A DNA stretch of 64,000 nt from Saccharomonospora sp. NB11 (GTDB taxonomy: Bacteria > Actinomycetota > Actinomycetes > Mycobacteriales > Pseudonocardiaceae). The stretch spans positions 62,001 through 126,000 of the forward strand of contig NZ_JACBJG010000007.1 in the NCBI RefSeq assembly GCF_015910535.1, given 5' to 3'. This document shows, in pieces, positions 15,281 to 23,067 of this stretch. The translations under genes were made by a program, and so were the position numbers. The first letter of the stretch is position 1; each line of letters begins with the position of its first letter. Under the pieces are notes generated by a model. That model worked only from the letters and a program-made list of their open reading frames with translations, did not search any database and was not told the origin of the DNA.

Positions 15281-15897
15281 GACGCGGCCTTCTCGGTCAG
15301 CGCGCCCGGGTGTTCGAGGAACACGTGCACGAGTTCCCACAGGACGTGGTAGATCGTCACGTGCACCTCCTTGACGACCCTGGGGTCGTCGGAGTCGGCG
15401 CGGAGCACGTGGTCGACCGCCGCGCTGCGCGCCACCGCGCCACCGTCACCGCCCACGAGGGCGACGGTGAGCATGCCGAGGTCCCGCGCCCGCTCGAACC
15501 CACGGACCACGTTGGGGCAGTGGCCGTCCACGGACAGCCCGAGCGCGATGTCGTCGGGACCCGCGAGGTGGCGCAACTGGTGGGCGAACACCTCGTCGAA
15601 ACCCGCCCTGGCGGCGATGCCCGTCATGGTCGCCACGTCGGCGGTCAGCGACAGCGCAGGCAGCGCGCGTTTGCCGACGATCACGGGATGAACGAACTCC
15701 ACCGAGATGTGTTGCGCGTCGGTCGAGCCGCCTCCGTTTCCGAAGACGACGAGGGTGCCGCCGCGGTGGAACCGCGCGGCCATCGCGTGACAGGCCCGGG
15801 CCACCGGCTCGGCGTCGTCGAGCAACGTCTCCAGGGGGCGGCGACGGCGTGCGAACGCGGCGTCGACCCGGGCGGCGAGTGGATGACGGTCGGTCAA
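15277..15897 (-). CDS. SIS-domain phosphoheptose isomerase-like protein (first copy, start uncertain)
   Basis: 206 residues from a TTG start; no ATG or GTG is available between that point and the poorly conserved upstream part of the frame. The phosphosugar loop reads GGTLVVFGNGGGSTDAQH. The second loop is LGLSVDGHCPNVVRGF, where the usual Ser-Thr-Ser-Gly-Asn is replaced by SVDGHC, so isomerase activity may be lost in this copy. It is first in the leftward operon, facing hhyS across the divergent promoter region. Confidence 0.82.
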   Translation of the reverse strand: MTDRHPLAARVDAAFARRRRPLETLLDDAEPVARACHAMAARFHRGGTLVVFGNGGGSTDAQHISVEFVHPVIVGKRALPALSLTADVATMTGIAARAGFDEVFAHQLRHLAGPDDIALGLSVDGHCPNVVRGFERARDLGMLTVALVGGDGGAVARSAAVDHVLRADSDDPRVVKEVHVTIYHVLWELVHVFLEHPGALTEKAAS

Positions 15898-16135
15898 TGG
15901 TCGTCCCGACTTTCGGTGTCGATCACTGTGGACGGTCCGGGTGTGTCCGCCGGACCGGGATGACCTGACGTTACGATTCGCGTACTGCTGGCACAACTCG
16001 ATGTTCGGGCAGCAAAGTCGTTGCCACACAAGGCAAAACTCGGGTTTCTACCCCGCCGGTTCGCGGCCCAAACATGTCCACTCCGGACGTGAGCTCGGCC
16101 GTGCGATCTCGAACGCTCGCGCGCACTGTGGACCC
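15898..16135. promoter_or_regulatory. Divergent control region of the two hydrogenase operons
   Basis: This 238-nt gap is the only sizeable non-coding space in the island and must hold both promoters. It contains an inverted repeat GGTCCGG/CCGGACC (15934-15940 and 15950-15956, 9-nt loop). CACTGTGGAC occurs twice in direct orientation, at 15924 and 16125, near the two gene starts. No convincing -10/-35 pair could be assigned. Confidence 0.5.
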
Positions 16136-17188
16136 ATGACCACTCAGGCCAGCACCACCGGCGTCGACGAGGTGCACATCCTGTGGACGTCCGAAGGTAT
16201 GAGCTGTGACGGCGACACCGTGTCCGTGACCGCCGCGTCGTTGCCGAGCATCGAGGACGTGGTCCTGCAGGCCGTGCCCGGCATCCCCAAGGTGCACCTG
16301 CACAATAAGGTGCTCGCCTACGAGACCGGCGACGACTTCCTCCGACCGTTCTTCCAGGCCGCCAACGGAGAGCTCGACGCGCCGTTCATCCTCGTGGTGG
16401 AAGGGTCCATCCCCAACGAGAACATCCACGCCGAGGACGGCTTCTGGACCGCGATGGGCAACGACCCCGAGACCGGGCAGCCCAAGACGCTCAACCGGTG
16501 GCTCGACGAACTGGCCCCGAAAGCGTGGGCCGTCGTCGCAATTGGGACCTGCGCCACCTACGGCGGTATTCACGCGATGGCGGGAAACCCGACCGGCTGC
16601 ATGGGACTTGTCGACTACCTCGGTGAGGACTTCCGGTCGGCGGGCGGCCTCCCCGTGATCAACGTCCCCGGCTGTCCGGTGCAGCCGGACAACTTCATGG
16701 AGACCCTGCTCTGGGTGCTCCACCAGGCGGCGGGCCTCGCCCCGACCATCCCGCTGGACGATCAGCTCCGCCCGCAGTGGCTGTTCGGCAAGACGGTGCA
16801 CGAGGGGTGCGACCGGGCGGCCTACTACGAGCAGGCCGACTTCGCCCACGACTACAACTCGCCGAAGTGCCAGGTCAAGATCGGTTGCTGGGGACCGGTG
16901 GTCAACTGCAACGTCACCAAACGCGGCTGGATGGACGGCGTCGGCGGCTGCCCCAACGTCGGCGGTGTGTGCATCGGCTGCACCATGCCCGGGTTCCCCG
17001 ACAAGTTCATGCCGTTCATGGACGAACCGCCCGGGGGCTCGCTGTCCTCCGCGATGCTGCGCGTGTACGGGCCGCTCGTGCGCACGCTGCGCAGCATCAC
17101 CAACGCGACCGTCAACACCGAGCCGAAGTGGCGGCATCCCGGCGACAAGCTCACCACCGGCTACCAGCCCCGTTACCCCCGAGCCTGA
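16136..17188 (+). CDS. hhyS: Group 1h [NiFe] hydrogenase small subunit
   Basis: 350-residue electron-transfer subunit with Fe-S clusters. It has no Tat signal, fitting a cytoplasmic or membrane-associated group 1h enzyme. The proximal-cluster motif, C-x2-C in standard hydrogenases, reads SEGMSCDGD (Cys24, Asp27): Asp replaces the second Cys, as in the actinobacterial-type enzyme of Ralstonia eutropha. Further ligands are in GTCATYGG, NVPGCPV, EGCDRAAYY and CPNVGGVCIGCTMPGFP. This group scavenges atmospheric H2 for persistence. Confidence 0.95.
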   Translation: MTTQASTTGVDEVHILWTSEGMSCDGDTVSVTAASLPSIEDVVLQAVPGIPKVHLHNKVLAYETGDDFLRPFFQAANGELDAPFILVVEGSIPNENIHAEDGFWTAMGNDPETGQPKTLNRWLDELAPKAWAVVAIGTCATYGGIHAMAGNPTGCMGLVDYLGEDFRSAGGLPVINVPGCPVQPDNFMETLLWVLHQAAGLAPTIPLDDQLRPQWLFGKTVHEGCDRAAYYEQADFAHDYNSPKCQVKIGCWGPVVNCNVTKRGWMDGVGGCPNVGGVCIGCTMPGFPDKFMPFMDEPPGGSLSSAMLRVYGPLVRTLRSITNATVNTEPKWRHPGDKLTTGYQPRYPRA

Positions 17189-17209
17189 CCGAGCAGGAGC
17201 GACTCACTC

Positions 17210-19012
17210 ATGTCCCAGACCCAGCGCGAGGTGCACGCCACGACCCAGCGGGAGCTGGTCGAGGTCAACTTCGACCCGATCACGCGGATCATCGGCAACC
17301 TCGGCATCTACACGAAGGTGGACTTCACCAACAACGAGGTCGTCGAGTGTCGGAGCACCTCGTCGCTGTTCCGCGGCTACAGCGTGTTCATGAAGGGCAA
17401 GGACCCGCGCGACTCGCACTTCATCACGAGCCGCATCTGCGGCATCTGCGGCGACAACCACGCCGTGTGCTCGATCTACGCGCAGAACATGGCCTACGGC
17501 GTGAAGCCGCCGCCGCTGGCGGACCTCATCATCAACCTCGGCGAGGCCGCCGAGTTCATGTTCGACCACACGATCTTCCAGGACAACATGGTCTTCGTCG
17601 ACTTCTGCGAACGCATGGTCGCCGAGACCAACCCGGGACTGCTCCGGCGAGCGGAGACCACCGACGCACCCCGCGGCTCGGTGCACGGCTACCGCACCAT
17701 CGCCGACATCATGCGCGCGTTCAACCCGTTCGAGGGCGAGGTCTACAAGCGCGCACTGGAGATCAGCCGGATCACCCGGGAGATGTGCTGCCTGATGGAG
17801 GGTCGGCACGTGCACCCGTCCACGCTGTACCCCGGCGGGGTGGGCACCGTGGCGACCCCGCAGGTGTTCACCGACTACCTCTCGCGGCTGCTGCGGTGCC
17901 TCGACTTCATCAAGCAGGCCGTGGCCATGAACGACGACGTCTTCGACTTCTTCTACGACGCTCTCCCCGGCTACGAGGAGGTGGGACGTCGGCGCATCAT
18001 GCTCGGCTGCTGGGGCAGCTTCCAGAACCCGTACTCGGTGGACTACCGCTACGAGAACATGGCGAGCTGGGGCCGCGACATGTACGTCTCGCCCGGCATC
18101 GTGGTGGACGGCGAACTGCTCACCAACAACCTCGTCGACATCAACCTGGGCATGCGCATCCTGCTCGGCAGCTCCTACTACGACGACTGGGTGAACGAGC
18201 AGACGTTCGTGACCCGTGACCCGCTCGGCAACCCGGTCGACCAGCGGCACCCGTGGAACCAGACCACGCTGCCCGTGCCTCAGGCCCGTGACCTGGAGAA
18301 CGGCAACTACAGCTGGGTGATGAGCCCGCGTTGGTTCGACCCGGGCAGCCGGGAACACCTCGCACTCGACACGGGTGGCGGCCCGCTCGCCCGCCTGTGG
18401 TCGACGGCGTTGAACGGCCTGGTCGACACCCCGTACGTGAAGGCGACCGGCGGGGCCGTGCGCATCGACCTGCCCGCCACGCCCCAGACCCCCGAAGTGC
18501 GCCTGGAGTGGCGGCCCCCGAAGTACGCCAACACGCTCGAACGCAACCGGGCGCGGATGTACTTCGTCGCCTACGCCGCGGGCATGGCACTGCACTTCGT
18601 CGAGCAGGCGCTCGACGAGGTCCGTTCCGGCAACACCAAGGTCTTCGAGAACTTCGACGTGCCCGACGAGGCGATCGGGGTGGGCTTCCACGAGGCTGTG
18701 CGCGGCGTGCTGTCGCATCACCTCGTCATCCGCGACGGCAAGATCGCGAACTACCACCCCTACCCGCCGACGCCGTGGAACGCGAGTCCCCGCGACGTCT
18801 ACGGCACACCGGGGCCGTACGAGGACGCCGTGCAGGGCACCCCGATCTTCGAGGAGAACGGGCGGGAGAACTTCAAGGGCATCGACATCATGCGCACGGT
18901 GCGCAGCTTCGACCCGTGCCTGCCGTGCGGCGTGCACATGTACCTCGGTGAGGGGCAGGTGCTGAAGAAGGTCGCCTCGCCCACCTTCGGTGCCGCGCAC
19001 CCGGGGCAGTGA
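17210..19012 (+). CDS. hhyL: Group 1h [NiFe] hydrogenase large subunit
   Basis: 600 residues carrying the Ni-Fe site. The L1 motif RICGICGDNH supplies Cys77 and Cys80. The L2 motif DPCLPCGVH supplies Cys570 and Cys573, with His576 as the cleavage-site residue. The C-terminal 24 residues would be removed by the protease encoded in the divergent operon. FDPITRIIGNLGIYTKV at the N-terminus is typical of the group. AGGAG precedes the ATG, 21 nt after hhyS. Confidence 0.96.
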   Translation: MSQTQREVHATTQRELVEVNFDPITRIIGNLGIYTKVDFTNNEVVECRSTSSLFRGYSVFMKGKDPRDSHFITSRICGICGDNHAVCSIYAQNMAYGVKPPPLADLIINLGEAAEFMFDHTIFQDNMVFVDFCERMVAETNPGLLRRAETTDAPRGSVHGYRTIADIMRAFNPFEGEVYKRALEISRITREMCCLMEGRHVHPSTLYPGGVGTVATPQVFTDYLSRLLRCLDFIKQAVAMNDDVFDFFYDALPGYEEVGRRRIMLGCWGSFQNPYSVDYRYENMASWGRDMYVSPGIVVDGELLTNNLVDINLGMRILLGSSYYDDWVNEQTFVTRDPLGNPVDQRHPWNQTTLPVPQARDLENGNYSWVMSPRWFDPGSREHLALDTGGGPLARLWSTALNGLVDTPYVKATGGAVRIDLPATPQTPEVRLEWRPPKYANTLERNRARMYFVAYAAGMALHFVEQALDEVRSGNTKVFENFDVPDEAIGVGFHEAVRGVLSHHLVIRDGKIANYHPYPPTPWNASPRDVYGTPGPYEDAVQGTPIFEENGRENFKGIDIMRTVRSFDPCLPCGVHMYLGEGQVLKKVASPTFGAAHPGQ

Positions 19013-19018
19013 TCGACG

Positions 19019-19516
19019 ATGACCGCGACGTGGGACGTCGAGCGGGTGCGCCACGCACTCACCGAACTCGACGCGGGCCTGGCCGAGTTGGAGACCCGGG
19101 AGGACACGGGCGCGCTGCACGTCGTGCGCGCACTCGTCGAGGTGTACGGGGAGGCACTGAACCGCGTCCTGGCGCTCGCGGCCGAGGCCGCACCGGCACT
19201 GCCCGACGCGCTGGCGGAGGACGAGCTCGTCGGACACCTGTTGCTGGTGCACGACCTGCACCCGCACGATCCCGAGACCCGCATCCGGCGGGCGCTGGCC
19301 GAGCTGGCGCCGCACCTCTCCGCCGAGCTCACCGACTACGCCGACGGCACGGTCACGGTGTCGATCACGGGCCCGCCCCGGGGACTGAGCGCGGGGGAGA
19401 GCGTCGAGATCGTCCAGGGCACGGTGTACGCCGCCGCTCCTGAGGTGGCGGACGTGGTGGTGCGGCAGCGCAGCGAGCCCGCGTTCGTCCCGCTCACGTC
19501 GGTGCGGACGCGATGA
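19019..19516 (+). CDS. NifU C-terminal-like protein lacking cysteines
   Basis: 165 residues with the NifU-domain signature LLVHDLHPHDPETRIRRALAELAPHL, seen in NifU-like proteins beside Rieske and hydrogenase genes. There is no cysteine, so the CxxC scaffold of true NifU is missing and direct Fe-S assembly is unlikely. It begins 6 nt after hhyL and its stop overlaps the next start (ATGA). A partner role for electron transfer or assembly is inferred. Confidence 0.75.
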   Translation: MTATWDVERVRHALTELDAGLAELETREDTGALHVVRALVEVYGEALNRVLALAAEAAPALPDALAEDELVGHLLLVHDLHPHDPETRIRRALAELAPHLSAELTDYADGTVTVSITGPPRGLSAGESVEIVQGTVYAAAPEVADVVVRQRSEPAFVPLTSVRTR

Positions 19517-20175
19517 CCGGGTCGCTCACCGAGATGGTGACCGAGAGGCCGACCGGGGCACCTCCGACCACACGGCTGCGGGCGCTCGCGAGGACGCCCG
19601 CACCGCGGCAGCCCACGCGGCCGGTTCATCGCTGCGAGCTGTGCGGCGAGGTGCTGCCGGAGAGCCACCGGCACCTCGTGGAGCTGCCCGCCCGGCAACT
19701 GGCCTGCGCTTGCCGCGCGTGCGCGTTGCTGTTCGACCGGGACACCGCGGGCGAGTCTCCGCGGCGCTACCGCACGGTGCCGGACCAGCGGCAGCGGATC
19801 GCCGAACCGCTCGACGACGTGGCGTGGTCGGCGCTCGGGGTCCCGGTGCGGCTGGTGTTCGTGGTGCGGCACGAGGACGCCGGGGTGGCCGCCTACCACC
19901 CGAGCCCGCTCGGTGTCGTGGGCACGCCGGTGGAACCCGAGGCGTGGGAGCTGCTCACCCGACGAGTGCCCGAGGCGCGGAGCCTGCGTCCCGAGGTGAC
20001 GGCCCTGCTCGTGTACCGCGACCGGGGCGAACAGTGGCTCGTCGGCATCGACGAGTGCTATCGGCTCACCGCGCGGGTACGTCAGAGCTGGACCGGGATG
20101 ACAGGAGGTGACGAGGTATGGCGCGAGATCGATCGCTTCTTCGCCGAGTTGCGGGGCGACGCCGCTCCGGCCTGA
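19513..20175 (+). CDS. DUF5947-type hydrogenase-cluster protein with zinc-ribbon cysteines
   Basis: 220 residues. Two cysteine pairs (CELCGEVLP and CACRACALLFD, residues about 41-77) form a probable zinc ribbon. After it come the conserved PVRLVFVVRHEDAGVAAYHPSPLG and, near the end, WTGMTGGDEVWREIDRFF. The family accompanies group 1h hydrogenases and has no known activity. The 3' end contains the start and ribosome-binding site of the next small gene. Confidence 0.78.
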   Translation: MTGSLTEMVTERPTGAPPTTRLRALARTPAPRQPTRPVHRCELCGEVLPESHRHLVELPARQLACACRACALLFDRDTAGESPRRYRTVPDQRQRIAEPLDDVAWSALGVPVRLVFVVRHEDAGVAAYHPSPLGVVGTPVEPEAWELLTRRVPEARSLRPEVTALLVYRDRGEQWLVGIDECYRLTARVRQSWTGMTGGDEVWREIDRFFAELRGDAAPA

Positions 20176-20372
20176 GACTCGGCAGACCCGACGTGAGCGT
20201 CGACCTGCCGTCGCACACCCGCGGCGTGCGGCAGGGCAACAGCAAGGGCAACTACGCCAGACAACCCGGGCACCTGCCGGACGGGCGATCGACCGCCGCG
20301 CGCTCCACCGGCATCCGCGCGGCCTCGCGGGAGCCCCTCCTGCCCGGCATGCCGAACCTCTCGCCGCCGTGA
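20118..20372 (+). CDS. Small hydrogenase-cluster protein (84 aa), overlapping DUF5947
   Basis: ATG preceded by AGGAGGTGACGAGG inside the end of the previous gene (58-nt overlap). The protein has a basic N-terminus, then a distinctive conserved-looking stretch DLPSHTRGVRQGNSKGNY, QPGHLPDGRSTAARSTG and a terminal MPNLSPP. It is probably disordered, without Cys. Its stop overlaps the GTG of the next gene. Similar small proteins occur in other actinobacterial hydrogenase operons as far as I recall; the function is unknown. It is easily missed because of the double overlap. Confidence 0.75.
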   Translation: MARDRSLLRRVAGRRRSGLRLGRPDVSVDLPSHTRGVRQGNSKGNYARQPGHLPDGRSTAARSTGIRAASREPLLPGMPNLSPP

Positions 20373-21019
20373 CCGACACGCTGGCGCCGACCCCGGTGCT
20401 GTCGTGGGCCGTCACCGGGGTCGACACCGCGCCCGTGGCCGCTGTGCCCACGGTGCGCCTGCGGCTGCGCATCACCTGTGACCGGCCGGTGCGGTCACTG
20501 ACGCTCGCGGCCTCGGTGCGCATCGCGTCGACGTTGCGCGACTACACCGCCGACGAACGGACCCGGCTTCGAGGCGTTTTCGGCACCCCGGAGCAGTGGG
20601 CGGACGGGGTGCGGGAGCTGGTGTGGGCTCAGCCCGTGCTGCACGTCGCCGGGTTCACCGGGCACACCGAGGTGGACGTCCCACTGCCCTGCGGACAGGA
20701 CGTGGAGCTGGCGTCGGTGAGCTACCTGTCCGCGCTCGCGGGCGGTGACGTGCCGCTTCGTCTCCAGTTCAGCGGCACCGTGTTCACCGACCACGCGGGG
20801 CGGCTCGCCGTCGCGCGGCTGCCCTGGGACAGCGAGGTGACGTACCGGTTGCCGCTCGCGCACTGGGAGCAGGCGCGGAGCACGTACTTCGGGCGGCACC
20901 GGTGGGTGCGGGTCGACGAGTCGGTGTATCGACGGTTGCACGACTACCGCGTGCGCCGTGCGTTCCGCTCGCCGCGGGACGCGATCGAAGCATTGCTGGA
21001 CGAGTCCGGGAGGGTGTGA
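20369..21019 (+). CDS. DUF6084-type hydrogenase-cluster protein
   Basis: 216 residues from GTG (overlapping the preceding stop). It has a beta-rich N-terminal half beginning PTPVLSWAVTGVDTAPV, then FGTPEQWADGVRELVW, PLPCGQDVELASVSYLSAL and RWVRVDESVYRRLHDYR. No catalytic motif is seen. It belongs to the accessory gene set of group 1h hydrogenase operons. The stop and the next start share one base (TGATG). Confidence 0.75.
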   Translation: MTDTLAPTPVLSWAVTGVDTAPVAAVPTVRLRLRITCDRPVRSLTLAASVRIASTLRDYTADERTRLRGVFGTPEQWADGVRELVWAQPVLHVAGFTGHTEVDVPLPCGQDVELASVSYLSALAGGDVPLRLQFSGTVFTDHAGRLAVARLPWDSEVTYRLPLAHWEQARSTYFGRHRWVRVDESVYRRLHDYRVRRAFRSPRDAIEALLDESGRV

Positions 21020-21174
21020 TGGTGGTCGAGAAGGTGACGAAGCGGCGGTCGGGTCCTCGCCTGCGGCAGGTGGTCGTGCGCGCGGCGGCGGGACTGGCCG
21101 GAGCCGTGGTGCTGGGCGTCCTCGCGAGGGAAACCCCAGCCCTGGTCCGCTACGCGAAAATCCGCGCGATGTAG
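21019..21174 (+). CDS. 51-residue single-pass membrane protein (DUF6893-like)
   Basis: Short protein: basic N-terminus (MVVEKVTKRRSGPRLRQ), one hydrophobic helix (AAAGLAGAVVLGVLA) and the C-terminal PALVRYAKIRAM, which resembles DUF6893 small proteins. It is translationally coupled to the preceding gene and last in the hydrogenase operon. A role in anchoring or lipid contact of the soluble hydrogenase is possible but inferred. The first 21-bp repeat unit begins 17 nt after its stop. Confidence 0.7.
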   Translation: MVVEKVTKRRSGPRLRQVVVRAAAGLAGAVVLGVLARETPALVRYAKIRAM

Positions 21175-21191
21175 TGACCCAACCCTCGCGC

Positions 21192-21359
21192 GTGTCCGCG
21201 CCTCTCGCACGCGTGTCCGCCGCTCAGGAACGGGTGTCGGCATTTCCCGTCCGGGTCTCCGCACCTCAGGTACCCGTGTCCGCACTCCCCGTACGGATGT
21301 CGGCTCTTCGAGTACGGGCATCGGCTTTTCGCGTATCAGCCTCGGCACGTCCGGGACGA
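21192..21359. repeat. Eight forward 21-bp tandem repeats (GTGTCCGC family)
   Basis: Units start at 21192, 21213, 21234, 21255, 21276, 21297, 21318 and 21339, every 21 bp without a single slip. The consensus is GTGTCCGCNCYTC, a variable pair, then GTACGG. The last three are degenerate but in phase. The array follows the small membrane gene. Confidence 0.95.
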
Positions 21360-21395
21360 CCGGCGGACCGAGGCGACGTCAGCTCGGTCCGCCGG
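21360..21395. terminator. 13-bp perfect hairpin at the exact centre of the repeat dyad
   Basis: CCGGCGGACCGAG pairs with CTCGGTCCGCCGG around a 10-nt loop. Its axis (21377.5) coincides with the midpoint of the whole 21192-21562 array. It probably terminates transcription from both convergent genes. Confidence 0.85.
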
Positions 21396-21562
21396 CGGGC
21401 AAGCGTCCCGAGACGGCAGACAGGCATGCATGAGGTGCGGACACGTGTGCGCAACTGGCGGACACCTGTTCGTGGGTGGCGGACACGCGTCCACGAGGTG
21501 CGGACACGCGCGCACGAACTGCGGACACGCGTGCGCAGGCGGCGGACACGCCGGGCTCGGCT
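21395..21562. repeat. Eight inverted 21-bp tandem repeats (GCGGACAC family)
   Basis: Units start at 21395, 21416, 21437, 21458, 21479, 21500, 21521 and 21542, again exactly 21 bp apart. The two nearest the hairpin are degenerate (GCGGGCAA, GCAGACAG). The array is the inverted counterpart of the forward array and ends at the base before the methyltransferase stop codon. Confidence 0.95.
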
Positions 21563-22348
21563 TCAGCCCGGCTTGCGGGCCACGCAGAGCACCGACTGGC
21601 CGAACGGCACCGGGACCACCTTCTCGATCGCCCTGGTGACGGGGACAACGAACCGGTCGTAGATCGAGACGAGCCGCGGGTTCGGCGCCGTGGTCCCGCC
21701 CCTGCGCACGGCGGCCCACCAGGCGAAGGCGCCCAGGAAGTTCACCGGCCGGGACGTCTCCACGACCAGCCCTGCCTCACGCGCGGTGGCGGCCACCGTC
21801 GTGGGCGTGTACCGGCGGAAGTGACCCACCTTCCGGTCGAACTCGCCGTACAACTGCTGGTAGCCGGGAACGAACAGCACGATGTTGCCGCGCGGGGTCA
21901 ACGACTCGGAGAGCCGCCGCAGCGCGCCGATGTCGTCCTCGATGTGCTCCAGTACGTTGATCGCCACGAGCGTCTCGACCGGCTGGGCGAGCCTGGTGCC
22001 ACCGTCGATGTCGTACTGCTGGACCTCCACCTCGGGCCGGTCCGCGAAGCGCTGCTTGAGTTTCTGCACCGCACCCGAATCGACGTCGGTGACGACGTAA
22101 CGCTCGAAGCCGGTGAACTCGGACGCGAACTCGCCGAGCCCTGCACCCACCTCCAGCACGGTGCGTCCGCAGTGCGGGCGGATGAGTTCCCGTTGGTAGG
22201 CGAGGTATCGCGGTTTGCCGCTGTCGGTTTCGAGGTCACGCCCCGTCGCCGCTTCGAAAGCCGACGTCGTGGGGTCGGGCACCGAGTCGAGGGGGGTGCC
22301 CTCGCGGCGGGGGCTGTCGTCAGGGTGGCGGGACTGGTCTGTCGGCAC
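21563..22348 (-). CDS. Class I SAM-dependent methyltransferase
   Basis: 261 residues. Motif I VLEVGAGLGEFASEF and an acidic motif II-like VVTDVDSGAV bind SAM, and AINVLEHIEDDIGALRRL is the post-II region. The C-terminal HFRRYTPTTVAATAREAG is typical of Methyltransf_11/23 family members acting on lipids or sugars. The GTG start follows GGGAGGG. Substrate unknown. It is convergent with the hydrogenase operon, with the 21-bp repeat dyad between them. Confidence 0.85.
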   Translation of the reverse strand: MPTDQSRHPDDSPRREGTPLDSVPDPTTSAFEAATGRDLETDSGKPRYLAYQRELIRPHCGRTVLEVGAGLGEFASEFTGFERYVVTDVDSGAVQKLKQRFADRPEVEVQQYDIDGGTRLAQPVETLVAINVLEHIEDDIGALRRLSESLTPRGNIVLFVPGYQQLYGEFDRKVGHFRRYTPTTVAATAREAGLVVETSRPVNFLGAFAWWAAVRRGGTTAPNPRLVSIYDRFVVPVTRAIEKVVPVPFGQSVLCVARKPG

Positions 22349-22724
22349 GTGCCCTCCCGTGCTCCGGTCGAGTTGGTCCGTGATCCGGCTGTGTCCCGAC
22401 CGTAATGTACTCGGCCGACGGCGGCTCAGCGGCACACGGTGTGCGACCGGTGACGCACGACGCTCCCGCGTGACGGCGGGGCGGCGGAAAGAAGGAGTCA
22501 GAAGACGGACACGCCCCCACCCGAAGGCAGGGGCGTGTCCGAAGGAGAAAACGCCGGCACGCATGCGTCGCCTCTCGGCGAATGGCGCGACGCGGTTCCA
22601 GCCGAACGGTATTCCGCGAAGGCGAATAGTGATGGGGCCCGGGGACTGCCCATGCGTACCGACATCTGGTTCAACAGAGGCGGCTGCGTCGTTGTTCCGG
22701 CGAACGAATGGCGTGACTCACAGG
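22349..22724. other. Intergenic stretch between whiB and the methyltransferase
   Basis: No supported gene. It contains the 22507-22540 hairpin described separately and, to its left, the presumed promoter of the methyltransferase. A 22535-start GTG frame and its antisense partner have no family resemblance and weak start signals. Confidence 0.5.
22507..22540. terminator. Hairpin built from inverted GGACACG/CGTGTCC units, downstream of whiB
   Basis: GGACACGCCCC pairs perfectly with GGGGCGTGTCC over a 12-nt loop. It lies about 185 nt after the whiB stop on the whiB transcript. The arms end in the same GGACAC/GTGTCC sequence that heads the 21-bp repeat units. Confidence 0.7.
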
Positions 22725-22994
22725 TCACGCGGCTTCGTCGTCGACCTGGTCGGCATTGTGATCCCGCCGCACGAGATCACGTCGTTCGTCTTCGGTGAAT
22801 CCACCGAAGACTCCGTGGTCAAGGCCGTTGTCCACCGCGTACCGCAAGCACTGCTCACGAACGGGGCACCGGGCGCACACTGCCTTGGCCTTGGCTGTCT
22901 GCGCGGCACCCGGACCCATGTTCGACACGGGGAAGAACAATTCGGGATCTTCGTCGCGGCAGGCGGCACTGTGCCACCATTCCTCATTCGCCAC
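22725..22994 (-). CDS. WhiB-family Fe-S transcriptional regulator
   Basis: 89-residue Wbl protein. Four cluster cysteines are at 12, 40, 43 and 49 (ACRDEDP, AVCARCPVREQC), followed by the GVFGG turn (61-65) and a basic C-terminal DERRDLVRRD that contacts DNA. DPELFFPVSNMGPGAAQ resembles WhiB1 more than WhiB2, 3 or 7. The GTG start follows AAAGGAGG. Proteins of this group bind the sigma factor and sense NO or O2 through a [4Fe-4S] cluster. Confidence 0.93.
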   Translation of the reverse strand: MANEEWWHSAACRDEDPELFFPVSNMGPGAAQTAKAKAVCARCPVREQCLRYAVDNGLDHGVFGGFTEDERRDLVRRDHNADQVDDEAA

Positions 22995-23067
22995 GGTGCG
23001 CCGCCTCCTTTCGTCTTTGGCTGCTCTCGTCGGCAAACCCTGGAGACAACGCGCCGTGTCGAACGGG

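Noticed and set aside
21192-21562. CRISPR array
   Set aside because: Only about 8 nt of each 21-bp unit is conserved, there are no unique 30-bp spacers, the orientation inverts in the middle and no cas genes are near.
22498-22798. Two short opposing frames between whiB and the methyltransferase
   Set aside because: They overlap the terminator and whiB, and neither has family resemblance.
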